DNA from: Fibrella aquatilis
Lineage (GTDB): Bacteria; Bacteroidota; Bacteroidia; Cytophagales; Spirosomataceae
Reading direction: 5' to 3'
Assembly: GCF_017353255.1 (NCBI RefSeq)
Contig: NZ_JAFMYU010000011.1
Span: 62,001-126,000 of the forward strand
Length of the DNA: 64,000 bases
Below the pieces are notes generated by a model that saw only the letters and a list, made by a program, of their open reading frames with translations, was not told where the DNA came from and did no database searches. Of the stretch, positions 44,154-52,146 are shown piece by piece; the first letter of the stretch is position 1, and every line of letters starts with the position of its first letter. The translations under genes and the position numbers were made by a program.

Positions 44154-44483
44154 ATGCCACTGCAAAAAATTGGAAAAATGAGCCTGAAAAATTCAGGCGG
44201 TTTTGTAGCTCGTGTACAGTTTAGCTACCTGGATGACAACGGCGAGAAAAAACTCACCAATCAGAGCGGAGACCTCACGCTGGGGTTCGAGCGGACCTAT
44301 GACCCCGGCGATATGGGTGTGCCCGACGGCTCTATGGTATACATGCACGTGTTTGTGGTGTGGGGCACCGACAACGAGGCAAAACGCGCCTTTCTTTTCG
44401 AGAAAGGAAACGTGTCGGTGGCTAGCTACAACATCAGCGGCACTACCCTCAACAACGACCTGGGGCTGATTGATATTCGCTGA
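44154..44483 (+). CDS. Small beta-rich hypothetical protein, pore-former partner candidate
   Basis: I do not recognise a named family with confidence. The 109 residues have no signal peptide and alternate short beta strands: GGFVARVQFSYLDDNGEKKL, GDLTLGFERTYDPGD, MVYMHVFVVWGTDNEAKRAFLF and ASYNISGTTLNNDLGLIDI. The fold is probably a small beta-sandwich, as in lectin-like or actinoporin/aegerolysin-sized proteins, but no decisive motif was seen. It is 84 bases upstream of an aerolysin-like gene, with a hairpin between, so the two may form a two-component cytolysin or a toxin with a targeting subunit. Confidence 0.75.
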   Translation: MPLQKIGKMSLKNSGGFVARVQFSYLDDNGEKKLTNQSGDLTLGFERTYDPGDMGVPDGSMVYMHVFVVWGTDNEAKRAFLFEKGNVSVASYNISGTTLNNDLGLIDIR

Positions 44484-44491
44484 CCGACGCT

Positions 44492-44548
44492 GTTGCCTAA
44501 ATAGCTCACGGGCTGCTCAATAGGCTGCCTGTGAGGCATTTAGGCAAC
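44492..44548 (+). promoter_or_regulatory. Hairpin between the two pore-former-pair genes
   Basis: GTTGCCTAAAT at 44492-44502 pairs perfectly with 44538-44548. The stem continues after a two-base interior mismatch with CTCAC/GTGAG. No T-run follows, so it may set the ratio of the two products by attenuation or mRNA processing. Confidence 0.6.
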
Positions 44549-44567
44549 CCGCTAACCACATACTCCC

Positions 44568-45482
44568 ATGAGCTTAAAATTTCTGGACAAGCATATTGTA
44601 GGGGCCATTATTGTCGATGCGTTTCAACAGGAGCTGAACACCGAAAAAGACCCCGCCGATGGCCAATGGTTCACTAACGGACCAAGCAACAATGGCGGCC
44701 TGTATGGCAATCTGGCCGATGCGCTGGCCTCTGCATTGGTATTTTTGCCCAACGAAGTGGTGCTGACCCCGCGTAAACTGGCCGCCGCTACGGCCACCGT
44801 CGATAACCGTAACGGGCTAACACCCAAGCAGACCGTGACGCTGACCTACTCTACCACCGACACGGCCACCACCTCGCACACCACCACTAACGCCCTGAAA
44901 CAGGGCCTCAGCGTGACCATTAAGGCTTCCGGCAAATTTATGGGGGTTGGTCTTGAGGTGTCTACGCAGGTGAGTACCGAGTATTCGTACAGTTGGAGCG
45001 ATACAAAAACCGAGTCGAAGGCCGAGACAAAGCAGTTTTCGCAGTCAGTGCCAACCGACGTGCCAGCGGGCAAGGTGTATCAGGTGGTGCTCACCTGCGA
45101 TAAGACCGACCTCAAGGCGCCCTACCACGCCGACATCATCATAACGGGTAAGGCTACGGCTAATTTCGCCTCACCGGTGAACGGCCAAAAGACCTGGGCT
45201 ATTGATGCCGGTACGCTCTGCGAATGGATCAACAAGTATGGTTCGGCCGGTGACGAATCGTCGATGTATATGCGCGACCCGGCCAACCCAACCCAGGGTT
45301 TAATTCGGATGAATGGACAGTTAACGTCGGCTGTTACGGCTAATTTTAGCGTAAATACATACGACGTTACCGACACGTATAATGCAACGGGAAAACCACC
45401 CATTGAAACAAATCAGACCTTTGCCGGTAATGAATTAGATAAACTAGGTCAAAAACTTAATAGCAAGAAAATTGGCAATTGA
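44568..45482 (+). CDS. Aerolysin/ETX-MTX2-like beta-pore-forming protein
   Basis: The 304-residue protein has the layout of ETX/MTX2-type aerolysins. A helical N-terminal region (about 1-75) precedes TVTLTYSTTDTATTSHTT, a long Ser/Thr-rich amphipathic hairpin (VEVSTQVSTEYSYSW-like and SKAETKQFSQSV) that would insert as the beta-barrel, and VPAGKVYQVVLTCDK with PYHADIIITGKA, the post-hairpin strands seen in the family. There is no signal peptide, unlike many exported toxins, so release by lysis, T6SS or another route would be needed. The assignment rests on pattern, not on a search. Confidence 0.7.
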   Translation: MSLKFLDKHIVGAIIVDAFQQELNTEKDPADGQWFTNGPSNNGGLYGNLADALASALVFLPNEVVLTPRKLAAATATVDNRNGLTPKQTVTLTYSTTDTATTSHTTTNALKQGLSVTIKASGKFMGVGLEVSTQVSTEYSYSWSDTKTESKAETKQFSQSVPTDVPAGKVYQVVLTCDKTDLKAPYHADIIITGKATANFASPVNGQKTWAIDAGTLCEWINKYGSAGDESSMYMRDPANPTQGLIRMNGQLTSAVTANFSVNTYDVTDTYNATGKPPIETNQTFAGNELDKLGQKLNSKKIGN

Positions 45483-45511
45483 GTGATTGGCTTGTTTTGA
45501 TTTTTCGAGAG

Positions 45512-45567
45512 AAATAAGCAGCGCCAGTTATCGCAAATTTATTTGCAATAACTGGCGCTGCTTATTT
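45512..45567. terminator. 27-bp hairpin between convergent genes
   Basis: 45512-45538 and 45541-45567 are reverse complements with a single mismatch and a two-base loop. The arms carry AAATAAGCAGCGCCAGTTAT. It separates the pore-former gene from the SPFH gene and probably terminates both directions. Confidence 0.85.
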
Positions 45568-45584
45568 TGTTAAAACACACCTAG

Positions 45585-46532
45585 TTATTCTGGCTTCACA
45601 ATAGCCGCTACTTCGGGGATGGTGTTCATTTTTTCAACGGCCAGGAGTTGTTTCATGGTTTTGTCCATGCCTTCTGTCGAGCCGTCGAGGAAGATTACAT
45701 TGCCTTTGCTGTTTTCGGCGAAGTGCTTAATGGCTTCCGTCCAGATGGAGAACAGAATTAGTGAAGCGTCGAGCTTGGCGGCGTTCATCACCTTGGCCGA
45801 TTCGGCCATACCCTTGGCCACCTCTTCGCGGAACAAGGCCACGCCCTGACCGCGCAGTTGCGAGGCTGTTTTTTCGGCTTCGGCCGAGATCTTAATGGCA
45901 TTGCCTTCGGCTTCGGCGGCTTTGGTTTTGGTAATCAGCAGGGCCTGCCCTTCGTTTTCGGCGGCGGCTTTCAGGTTCGACGACGCCACCACCTGCGCCA
46001 TCGAGCGCATGATGACCTCATCGAAGGCGATGTCGTTCAGTTGCAGGTCGGTGAGGTGGTAGCCCCACGATTCAAGCAGCGTATCGATCTGAGACTTCAC
46101 GTGTTCGATAATCTCGGAACGCAGCGACAGAATCTCCGACTGCCGTTTGGTAGCTACAAAACTACGGATCGACCCTTCGATGGTGCGAATCAGCGCTTGC
46201 ATGAACGAGGTTTCGTCGATGAATTTGAAGGCCACGTTTTTGATCGTCTCTTCGTCCTGGTTCAGCACCGAATATACCAGCATGGCCTTGAAATTGACGT
46301 TGGCCTGGTCGGCGGTGATGGCCTGAAACGCCAGTTCGACCGAGCGGTTCTGGATGGAGATACGGCGGTAGATCAGCTCGATAAACGGGATTTTGAAATT
46401 CAGCCCAGGCCCCATTACGCGGGCATACTTGCCGAAAACAGTAATAACAGCCACCGTGCCCTGCTGGACGATGACGACGGATAGGTAGACGACAAACGCC
46501 GCCAGCACAAAAAGGGTAGGCCCAAAAACCAT
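45585..46532 (-). CDS. SPFH/Band 7 domain membrane protein
   Basis: The 315-residue protein has an N-terminal membrane helix (LFVLAAFVVYLSVVIV), the Band 7 core (QQGTVAVITVFGKYARVMGPGLNFKIPFIE, VNFKAMLVYSVLNQDEE) and a long helical region with Ala/Glu-rich coiled coil (AAENEGQALLITKTKAAEAEGNAIKISAEAE). Such proteins oligomerise into membrane microdomain scaffolds and often regulate proteases such as FtsH. It is the last gene of a five-gene minus-strand cluster that also contains a second, lipid-anchored SPFH protein. Confidence 0.9.
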   Translation of the reverse strand: MVFGPTLFVLAAFVVYLSVVIVQQGTVAVITVFGKYARVMGPGLNFKIPFIELIYRRISIQNRSVELAFQAITADQANVNFKAMLVYSVLNQDEETIKNVAFKFIDETSFMQALIRTIEGSIRSFVATKRQSEILSLRSEIIEHVKSQIDTLLESWGYHLTDLQLNDIAFDEVIMRSMAQVVASSNLKAAAENEGQALLITKTKAAEAEGNAIKISAEAEKTASQLRGQGVALFREEVAKGMAESAKVMNAAKLDASLILFSIWTEAIKHFAENSKGNVIFLDGSTEGMDKTMKQLLAVEKMNTIPEVAAIVKPE

Positions 46533-46624
46533 GTTGATAAGTGGTTAAAACAAGCGATGGAATGGGCGCAAGGTAGTAAGCCGACGGGGAGAAACAAGCA
46601 GGCGCAGACCACGTTTTAGGGGCC

Positions 46625-47407
46625 TTAGTGTACCAAATCCCAGCCAAGAATGTTGATCTCCAGCACCAGCCCGGCGGGTTTGGGCACATTGGGGTTGGCC
46701 AGCAACACCCCCGCACAAAACTGCACCCGTCTGGCAGGCCAGTACATGGCCCCCACCACCCCCGACGCCTGGTCGTGCCGCCCCGAAATCCAGTCGCCCA
46801 TTAGGTACCAATGGTCGTCGAGTTTCCATTCGTAGCCCAGCATTAGCCCTACGTTATTGCCTGGCCCCACATAGGCTGAGTTGGTCACGTAGGGGCCTAC
46901 CAGCACCCGTTTGCCTGGCTGAAATGAGTAGCCCGCCAGCGCATAGGTGAACTGGTGCAATGCCCGCCGGTCTACCAGGCTGCTGAGGTTGGTGCCCACC
47001 TGCGTACCTACGTTGAGGTTCATGCGTTCGTTTAGCACAAACTGCTTCTGCAACGTGCCCATTACCACTGGGTAAAGCGGCCCCTGCGTACGCTGGTCGT
47101 TGTGCATAAGCTGCCAGTTGGGCCGGAAGTTTAGCCCCTTGCCCACCACGTTCACCCCAGCGTCCCACCCTTTGCCCAACCCATAGACAAAGTGCCCTTT
47201 CGACTCGAACCGGCTGGTGTAGAGGTTGATCTGGTGCTGATAGAACACCTTGTTTTTGGGCGTGATGTCGCCAGAGGGAATATTGAACAGGTTTTGCTGG
47301 GCTACCGCCGCTATTGAACTGATAATCAGTAATATAAGTGGTATTATTTTTTGTGCCAGTCGCCCTTTGATCAGCGGCTGGCACGGTGAATGATGCTGGG
47401 TTGTCAT
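46625..47407 (-). CDS. Predicted outer-membrane beta-barrel protein
   Basis: The 260 residues begin with a hydrophobic export signal (IIPLILLIISSIAAVAQ). The mature part consists of alternating amphipathic strands such as KVFYQHQINLYTSRF, HFVYGLGKGWDAGVNVVGKG, FTYALAGYSFQPGKRV, NNVGLMLGYEWKLDDHWYLMGDW and VQFCAGVLLANPN. The pattern suggests an 8- to 12-stranded barrel. The family is not recognised. It overlaps the upstream secreted-protein gene by four bases. Confidence 0.75.
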   Translation of the reverse strand: MTTQHHSPCQPLIKGRLAQKIIPLILLIISSIAAVAQQNLFNIPSGDITPKNKVFYQHQINLYTSRFESKGHFVYGLGKGWDAGVNVVGKGLNFRPNWQLMHNDQRTQGPLYPVVMGTLQKQFVLNERMNLNVGTQVGTNLSSLVDRRALHQFTYALAGYSFQPGKRVLVGPYVTNSAYVGPGNNVGLMLGYEWKLDDHWYLMGDWISGRHDQASGVVGAMYWPARRVQFCAGVLLANPNVPKPAGLVLEINILGWDLVH

Positions 47408-47799
47408 TGCGGATCTACGTTGCGGATGAGTAATTGGCGACCACTGCGAGCGGACTGTTTACCGGTCAGCACCAACTCATTGGCCCTGATGAGGTGCCGG
47501 TCATGAAGCTCCAGCCGGTAGGTTCCGGGGGGTAAGGCCGCGAGGCCAAACCGGATGGTCGCCTCGGTGGTGGTTGGGCTAACGAGCCGGTAGGCCATTA
47601 CCGCGCCGCTTTGGTCAACCAGCCGGACCAGTGCCGGACGCCGGGCGGGTTTGTCGAGGATGAGTTGCACCCACGAGGCGTCGTTGGCGGCCCTGACGCG
47701 CTGCTCCATTGGCCAATCGGTGTCGGCCCGGAACTGCGAATAAATGAAAATGGGGGCGGACAGCAAGCCCACGAAGAGCCAAAATTTCATGGATTTCAT
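47404..47799 (-). CDS. Small exported hypothetical protein
   Basis: The 131 residues start with a signal peptide (MKSMKFWLFVGLLSAPIFIYSQ). A single beta-sandwich-like domain with ALVRLVDQSGAVMAYRLV and LPPGTYRLELHDRHLIRANELVLTGK follows, resembling the PxGxYxLxV strand of T9SS-type or Ig-like domains but without a clear sorting signal. It is co-translated with the barrel protein by a four-base overlap, so it could be its periplasmic partner. Function unknown. Confidence 0.7.
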   Translation of the reverse strand: MKSMKFWLFVGLLSAPIFIYSQFRADTDWPMEQRVRAANDASWVQLILDKPARRPALVRLVDQSGAVMAYRLVSPTTTEATIRFGLAALPPGTYRLELHDRHLIRANELVLTGKQSARSGRQLLIRNVDPQ

Positions 47800-47837
47800 C
47801 TTGATAATCAGTTTATTGAGTTGTTCATTGAGATTGG

Positions 47838-48200
47838 TCAGAGCCTGCGAATCGCGCGCCGGAACTGCCGGATAAACAGCTGCTCCTTACGTGATATGTC
47901 GTCGTGGGCATCGGCCACCCGGATGAGGATATTGACGAAGTGTTTTTTGGTCGCTTCGTCAAATTCGGCCCGTTTGTCGGTGAGGCGGCGCATACCAAAC
48001 GCATAAGCTTCGTCAACGGTCTCGTTGGTGTTTTCGCGGAGGAAAAACGTGTAAAGCGCTACGTCGCCGTGGGGTACGTCGGCCAGCAGTTCTTTCACGG
48101 TCTGTTGCTCTTCGAGCTGGAGCCGACCGTCGAGTTTGGTAAGGGCGTAGACGATACTGCCTAAACCCATGTACAGATCGGGCGATGGAGGCATGGTCAT
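47838..48200 (-). CDS. TerB-like helical protein
   Basis: The 120-residue all-helical protein has the TerB-type plan: MGLGSIVYALTKLDGRLQLEEQQTVKELLAD at the start and VNILIRVADAHDDISRKEQLFIRQFRRAI near the end. In TerB the two Asp/Glu-bearing helix turns bind metal; KLDGRLQLEE and ADAHDDISRKE could serve. TerB-family proteins occur with membrane-associated stress and defence systems. It lies two bases after the lipoprotein SPFH gene, so the two are tightly coupled. Confidence 0.75.
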   Translation of the reverse strand: MTMPPSPDLYMGLGSIVYALTKLDGRLQLEEQQTVKELLADVPHGDVALYTFFLRENTNETVDEAYAFGMRRLTDKRAEFDEATKKHFVNILIRVADAHDDISRKEQLFIRQFRRAIRRL

Positions 48201-48202
48201 GG

Positions 48203-48988
48203 TTAGTTAAGGGCGTTAGGGTTCATCATCAGGGGCGTATCGCCGTTGGTAATGATGACTTTGCTGTTGGGTGAACTGGCCAGTTTATTAAAGGCTTCGA
48301 TGGCCTTAAACCGAATGAGCATGGGCGTAAGCCCCTCATTGATAATCTTTTGTGCGTCGCGGGTGCCCTCGGCGGCAATGGTCTGCCGCAGGGCTTCCTG
48401 CCGTTCTTTTTCCAACACAAACTGCATTCGTTGCGCGTCCTGTTCGGCTTCGAGCTTGTCTTCGATAGCCTTGGTCAGTCCGGGCGGTAGCGTAATGCTT
48501 TTCAGCAGCACCGACTCGACCACAAAACCCCGGTCTTTTAACTGCGTCATCATCAGTTCCCGAATAGACCGCTCAATATCGGCCCGCTGCCCGGAGTGCA
48601 TGTCTTTAGCAAAATAGCGCGACGACACGTCGGTCACCGCCGACCGGAAGACGGGCAAAATCACTACTTCTTCGTAGGCCAGGCCAATGGACTCTACAAT
48701 TTTAGGCGCGTAATTGCCCTCTACCCGATACAGAATCGAGATATCAGACTGTACCGTGAGACCTTCCTTCGACGGCAGCGGTGCCCGCACTTCAATGTTC
48801 ATTGTACGGGCCGGCACTTTGATAATTGTCGTTACCAAGGGGTTAAACACCCTGGCGCCTTCGCGCAGGGGGACCGCGTTGATGCGGCCCAGGCTTCGCT
48901 TCACGCCCACTTCGCCTTGCCGTACCACCGTGCAGCTACTGAGTAGCCCAAGGCACAGGCCGCTGATTACCAACAGGTTCGTTTTCAT
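48203..48988 (-). CDS. Prohibitin-like SPFH lipoprotein
   Basis: The 261-residue protein begins MKTNLLVISGLCLGLLSSC, a lipobox with Cys19. The SPFH core (RQGEVGVKRSLGRINAVPLREGARVFNPL, LTVQSDISILYRVEG) and the prohibitin-like region (RSIRELMMTQLKDRGFVVESVLLKSITLPPGL) follow, then a coiled coil rich in Glu/Gln/Arg. Lipid-anchored rather than membrane-spanning SPFH proteins are less common; the core would lie in the periplasm. It is the first gene of the cluster with TerB-like, secreted, barrel and second SPFH proteins. Confidence 0.88.
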   Translation of the reverse strand: MKTNLLVISGLCLGLLSSCTVVRQGEVGVKRSLGRINAVPLREGARVFNPLVTTIIKVPARTMNIEVRAPLPSKEGLTVQSDISILYRVEGNYAPKIVESIGLAYEEVVILPVFRSAVTDVSSRYFAKDMHSGQRADIERSIRELMMTQLKDRGFVVESVLLKSITLPPGLTKAIEDKLEAEQDAQRMQFVLEKERQEALRQTIAAEGTRDAQKIINEGLTPMLIRFKAIEAFNKLASSPNSKVIITNGDTPLMMNPNALN

Positions 48989-49086
48989 GACTTTATTTGT
49001 TTACCGTAGGCTGAGTAAATGCACTGTGTGCCGTGGCCTACGTAACAAAGGTCTATTACCCAGATTGGAGTGAAATTAGTGCCGTC

Positions 49087-50493
49087 TTAGATGTGCATTA
49101 GAACGGACTGAGGCCTCTCCCGGCGTGGGAGTGTTACAGTAAAGGTGGTGCCCGTTTCGGCGGTCGATACCACCGAAAGTTGCCCCTCGTGCAGCCGGAC
49201 AATGCGGGCTGCCAGCGATAGGCCAATACCGTGTCCCGCCACTTGCCGGGCGTTGGTACCCCGCCGAAACGGCTTAAAAACTGTGGGTAGCTCATCAGCC
49301 GGAATGCAGGGACCACCATTGGTAAAGTCAATCCGCACTGACCGGTCATCTGCTGTTAACCGGACGCTAACCCGGTGGTCGGGCGAAAATTTGCCGCCGT
49401 TTTCCATCAGGTTATACAGCGCCGTTCGGAGCAACGATTCATTAGCGGGCACCTGCCAGTTGGCGTCAGCGTCAGCAGCAGTGGTCTCCAGGGCTATGTC
49501 AACGCTATAGCTTGGTTGAAGCCGCTGGTAGTCTAGTTTGAGTTGTCCCAGCAGCTTATCTATGGGTAGATCGACAACGGGGGTTGTTACTTCGTTAAGG
49601 TCCAGCTTGGCGAGGCTGAGCAGGCCATTGGTCATTCGGTTGAGCCCCCGCACATCATCGAGCACCGAAGCAATGACGGCGCGGAGTTCCTGCGGGTCGT
49701 CGTCGTTGGCGAGCAGGGCAACGTCGAGCTGACCAGTAATGGCCGTGAGGGGTGTGCGCAACTCGTGCGAGGCGTTGGATACAAAGGTTCGCTGAGACTG
49801 GAAGGCCTCTTCCAGCCGGTCGAGCATCTGGTTGAACTGCCGGGCCAGTTGGGTTAATTCGTCGTCGTGTGGTCCTTCCGGCAGGCGCTGATTCAGTTGC
49901 GCAGCCGTCACGGCGTCGATCTGGCGGATGACTCCCTGGAGGGGCCGGAGCAATTGACCCGCGAAGACCCAGCCCGTGGCAAAGACAAGGCCCATGCTCA
50001 GCAGCCAGCCAATGCCCAGCATCAGGGCTAAGTTGCGTTGTTTACTGTAGCCGTATTTATCTACTGCCGAAGCCACAGCTACGTACTGACGCCCATTTAG
50101 CAAAAAACGGCTACCCGCCACCTCTCGCTCACCTACCTGCCAGTAAGTGTTGTCTGCCTGTCGTATCTGCGCCAGCATGGCCGGGTCAACGGCCAGGTAG
50201 TCGGTGCCACTTTCATATACGATCTGGTTATGGTCGTTATAAATGATGATCTCCTCCTGGTTGAGTACTGTTATCTGGTGCTGATCCAGCAACTTAAACA
50301 GATCGGGACCAATTGGATTGTTGCCCAGCATCAGTTCGGCAGACGTCTGGGCTTCTTCGTGCAGCCGTTCCCGGTATTCGCGCTGCCGGTGCTGCTCGGC
50401 TACCACGTAAATGACAAGGCAAAACAGCAACAGCAGTACTGCCACCACTGCCGTGAAGAAGAGCGTGAGCCGGGTACGTATGGTCATGCCCAT
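49087..50493 (-). CDS. Membrane sensor histidine kinase
   Basis: The 468-residue kinase has two membrane helices (LFFTAVVAVLLLLFCLVIYVV and LGIGWLLSMGLVFATGWVF) around a periplasmic sensor of about 130 residues. HAMP (RPLQGVIRQIDAVTAAQLNQRLP) and HisKA with the H-box SNASHELRTPLTAI follow. The HATPase has an N-box (LYNLMENGGKF), a G1-like GGPCIPADELPTVFKPF and GHGIGLSLAARI. Layout and pairing resemble CusS-type metal or envelope-stress sensors. It lies two bases after the cognate regulator. Start at 50493 or 50487. Confidence 0.92.
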   Translation of the reverse strand: MGMTIRTRLTLFFTAVVAVLLLLFCLVIYVVAEQHRQREYRERLHEEAQTSAELMLGNNPIGPDLFKLLDQHQITVLNQEEIIIYNDHNQIVYESGTDYLAVDPAMLAQIRQADNTYWQVGEREVAGSRFLLNGRQYVAVASAVDKYGYSKQRNLALMLGIGWLLSMGLVFATGWVFAGQLLRPLQGVIRQIDAVTAAQLNQRLPEGPHDDELTQLARQFNQMLDRLEEAFQSQRTFVSNASHELRTPLTAITGQLDVALLANDDDPQELRAVIASVLDDVRGLNRMTNGLLSLAKLDLNEVTTPVVDLPIDKLLGQLKLDYQRLQPSYSVDIALETTAADADANWQVPANESLLRTALYNLMENGGKFSPDHRVSVRLTADDRSVRIDFTNGGPCIPADELPTVFKPFRRGTNARQVAGHGIGLSLAARIVRLHEGQLSVVSTAETGTTFTVTLPRRERPQSVLMHI

Positions 50494-50495
50494 GT

Positions 50496-51188
50496 TTAGT
50501 TAGCCCGCAGTACGTACCCTAGCCCAATCACCGTGTGAATCAGTTTCGTGGAAAACTCCTTGTCGATCTTGTTGCGTAAGTAATTGATATACACATCAAT
50601 AACGTTGGTGCCCGTGTCGAAGCTAATGTCCCAAACCTGCTCGGCAATGTCGACCCGCGACACCACCCGGCCCTGATGGCGCATGAGGTAGTGGAGCAGC
50701 GTGTATTCGCGGGCGGTCAGGATAATGGTCTTCCCCCCCCGCCGGGCCACCTTTTCATAACAGTCCAGTTCCAGGTCGGCCAGGGTCAGGATGCGCTCGG
50801 TGTCGTCGGGGGGGGCACCCCGCCGCAGCAGCACCCGCACCCGCGCCAGCAGTTCCAGAAAGTCGAACGGTTTGGCCAGGTAGTCATCTACGCCCGCCTC
50901 AAACCCCATCAGCTTGTCGGCGGTGGTATCGAGCGCGGTGAGCATCAGGATGGGTACGTAAGTGTCTTTCCGGCGGATGTATTGCGCCAGTTCCAAGCCG
51001 TTGACAAAGGGCAGGTTAACGTCGAGAATGGCCAGGTCGTAATGTGCTGACCCAAAAAGCCGCTTGCCTTCCCGCCCATCGGCGGCAACGGTCACGGAGA
51101 AAGCCTGCGTTTCTAAGCCCTTTTTGAGAAAATGGGCCACCTTGGTCTCATCTTCGACAACCAGGATAGACGGTTTCTTGCTGTTCAT
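50496..51188 (-). CDS. OmpR-family response regulator
   Basis: The 230-residue regulator has a receiver domain with the acidic pocket (LVVEDE), the phosphoacceptor Asp in LAILDVNLPFVNG, Thr in LMLTALD and Lys in YLAKPFDF. The winged-helix output domain shows ILTAREYTLLHYLMRHQGRVVSR, VWDISFDTGTNVIDVYINYLRNKID and IGLGYVLR. It is transcribed before its kinase. GATAGT/ACTATC repeats just upstream may mediate autoregulation. Confidence 0.94.
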   Translation of the reverse strand: MNSKKPSILVVEDETKVAHFLKKGLETQAFSVTVAADGREGKRLFGSAHYDLAILDVNLPFVNGLELAQYIRRKDTYVPILMLTALDTTADKLMGFEAGVDDYLAKPFDFLELLARVRVLLRRGAPPDDTERILTLADLELDCYEKVARRGGKTIILTAREYTLLHYLMRHQGRVVSRVDIAEQVWDISFDTGTNVIDVYINYLRNKIDKEFSTKLIHTVIGLGYVLRAN

Positions 51189-51206
51189 GATGCGGCAAAA
51201 ATAAAA

Positions 51207-51230
51207 GATAGTATTACTATCATAGATAGT
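51207..51230. promoter_or_regulatory. GATAGT-ACTATC-GATAGT repeat upstream of the response regulator
   Basis: GATAGT at 51207-51212, ACTATC at 51216-51221 and GATAGT at 51225-51230 occur at nine-base steps. The first two form a palindrome. The site is 18-42 bases upstream of the response-regulator start, within the divergent gap to the carbonic anhydrase gene. Confidence 0.5.
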
Positions 51231-51357
51231 TGCTTCGGTCTTCTAATGAGGTTCTAACCTTGTCCTAATAACACGCTAACAAGCCGGATAGACTTTTGCG
51301 GGTGTCTATAACGAGGCAGTACAGTTGCATTTTTTAACACCCAAACACACAGTTGCC

Positions 51358-52146
51358 ATGATGCTCCGACACCTGATTGTCGCCTGTTTAGTACCATTAC
51401 TTGTCCACACCCACGCCATGGCGCAGTCGAAACGGGCTAAATCCCGGGCTGCTACCGCTACCGAGACTCCGTTCGACTCGACCAAATGGCGGGCTGATCA
51501 TTATGTTGTCAACCGCGATTCAGCTTACGCTAACCCCCAGATCGCGCTTCGGAAATTGATGGGAGGCAACCGGCGGTTTGTGGAAGACAAAAGCATCCGC
51601 CCCCGCCAGGGCCGCTCCACGCTGATCGGGTCGGAAAAAGGCCAAAAGCCGTTTGCCATCATTGTGGGTTGCTCGGACAGCCGCGTGCCCAACGAGATTG
51701 TGTTCGACCAGGGCGTGGGCGACCTCTTTATTGTGCGCACGGCCGGGCAGGTAATGGCCGCCGCATCCTACGGCAGTATTGAATATGCTTTGGCAGTGCT
51801 GGGTTCCAAGCTAGTGGTAGTGATGGGGCATCAGGCCTGCGGAGCCGTCGACGCCGCCATTAAGCGCCCCGACGTGCCGGGCCATATCGTTACGCTGGTC
51901 AACAGCATCAAGCCCGCCGCCCAGAAAGCCAAAGCCATGGGCGGTAACCTGCTCGAAAACGCCATTCGGCAAAACGTGATCGATCAGGTTATGGAATTGC
52001 GCGACCTAGACCCTATTTTGAGCAAAAAATACCAGAAAGGCGACATTCTGATTGTGGGTGCCGTATATCAGCTGAGCACGGGCAAGGTAGAGTTTTTGCC
52101 CGAAACCCTTAGCAATCTGCCCGATTTCCGCGCCTCATCGAAATGA
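51358..52146 (+). CDS. Exported beta-class carbonic anhydrase
   Basis: It interconverts CO2 and bicarbonate. ATG 51358 (or 51361) gives a signal peptide (LRHLIVACLVPLLVHTHAMAQ), so the enzyme is periplasmic, which is less usual for beta carbonic anhydrases. Zinc ligands are in VGCSDSRVPNE (Cys, Asp-Arg dyad) and MGHQACGAVDAA (His, Cys). The 262-residue length includes a linker after the signal. The downstream DUF2490 gene overlaps by four bases, so the two are coupled. It is divergent from the two-component system. Confidence 0.92.
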   Translation: MMLRHLIVACLVPLLVHTHAMAQSKRAKSRAATATETPFDSTKWRADHYVVNRDSAYANPQIALRKLMGGNRRFVEDKSIRPRQGRSTLIGSEKGQKPFAIIVGCSDSRVPNEIVFDQGVGDLFIVRTAGQVMAAASYGSIEYALAVLGSKLVVVMGHQACGAVDAAIKRPDVPGHIVTLVNSIKPAAQKAKAMGGNLLENAIRQNVIDQVMELRDLDPILSKKYQKGDILIVGAVYQLSTGKVEFLPETLSNLPDFRASSK

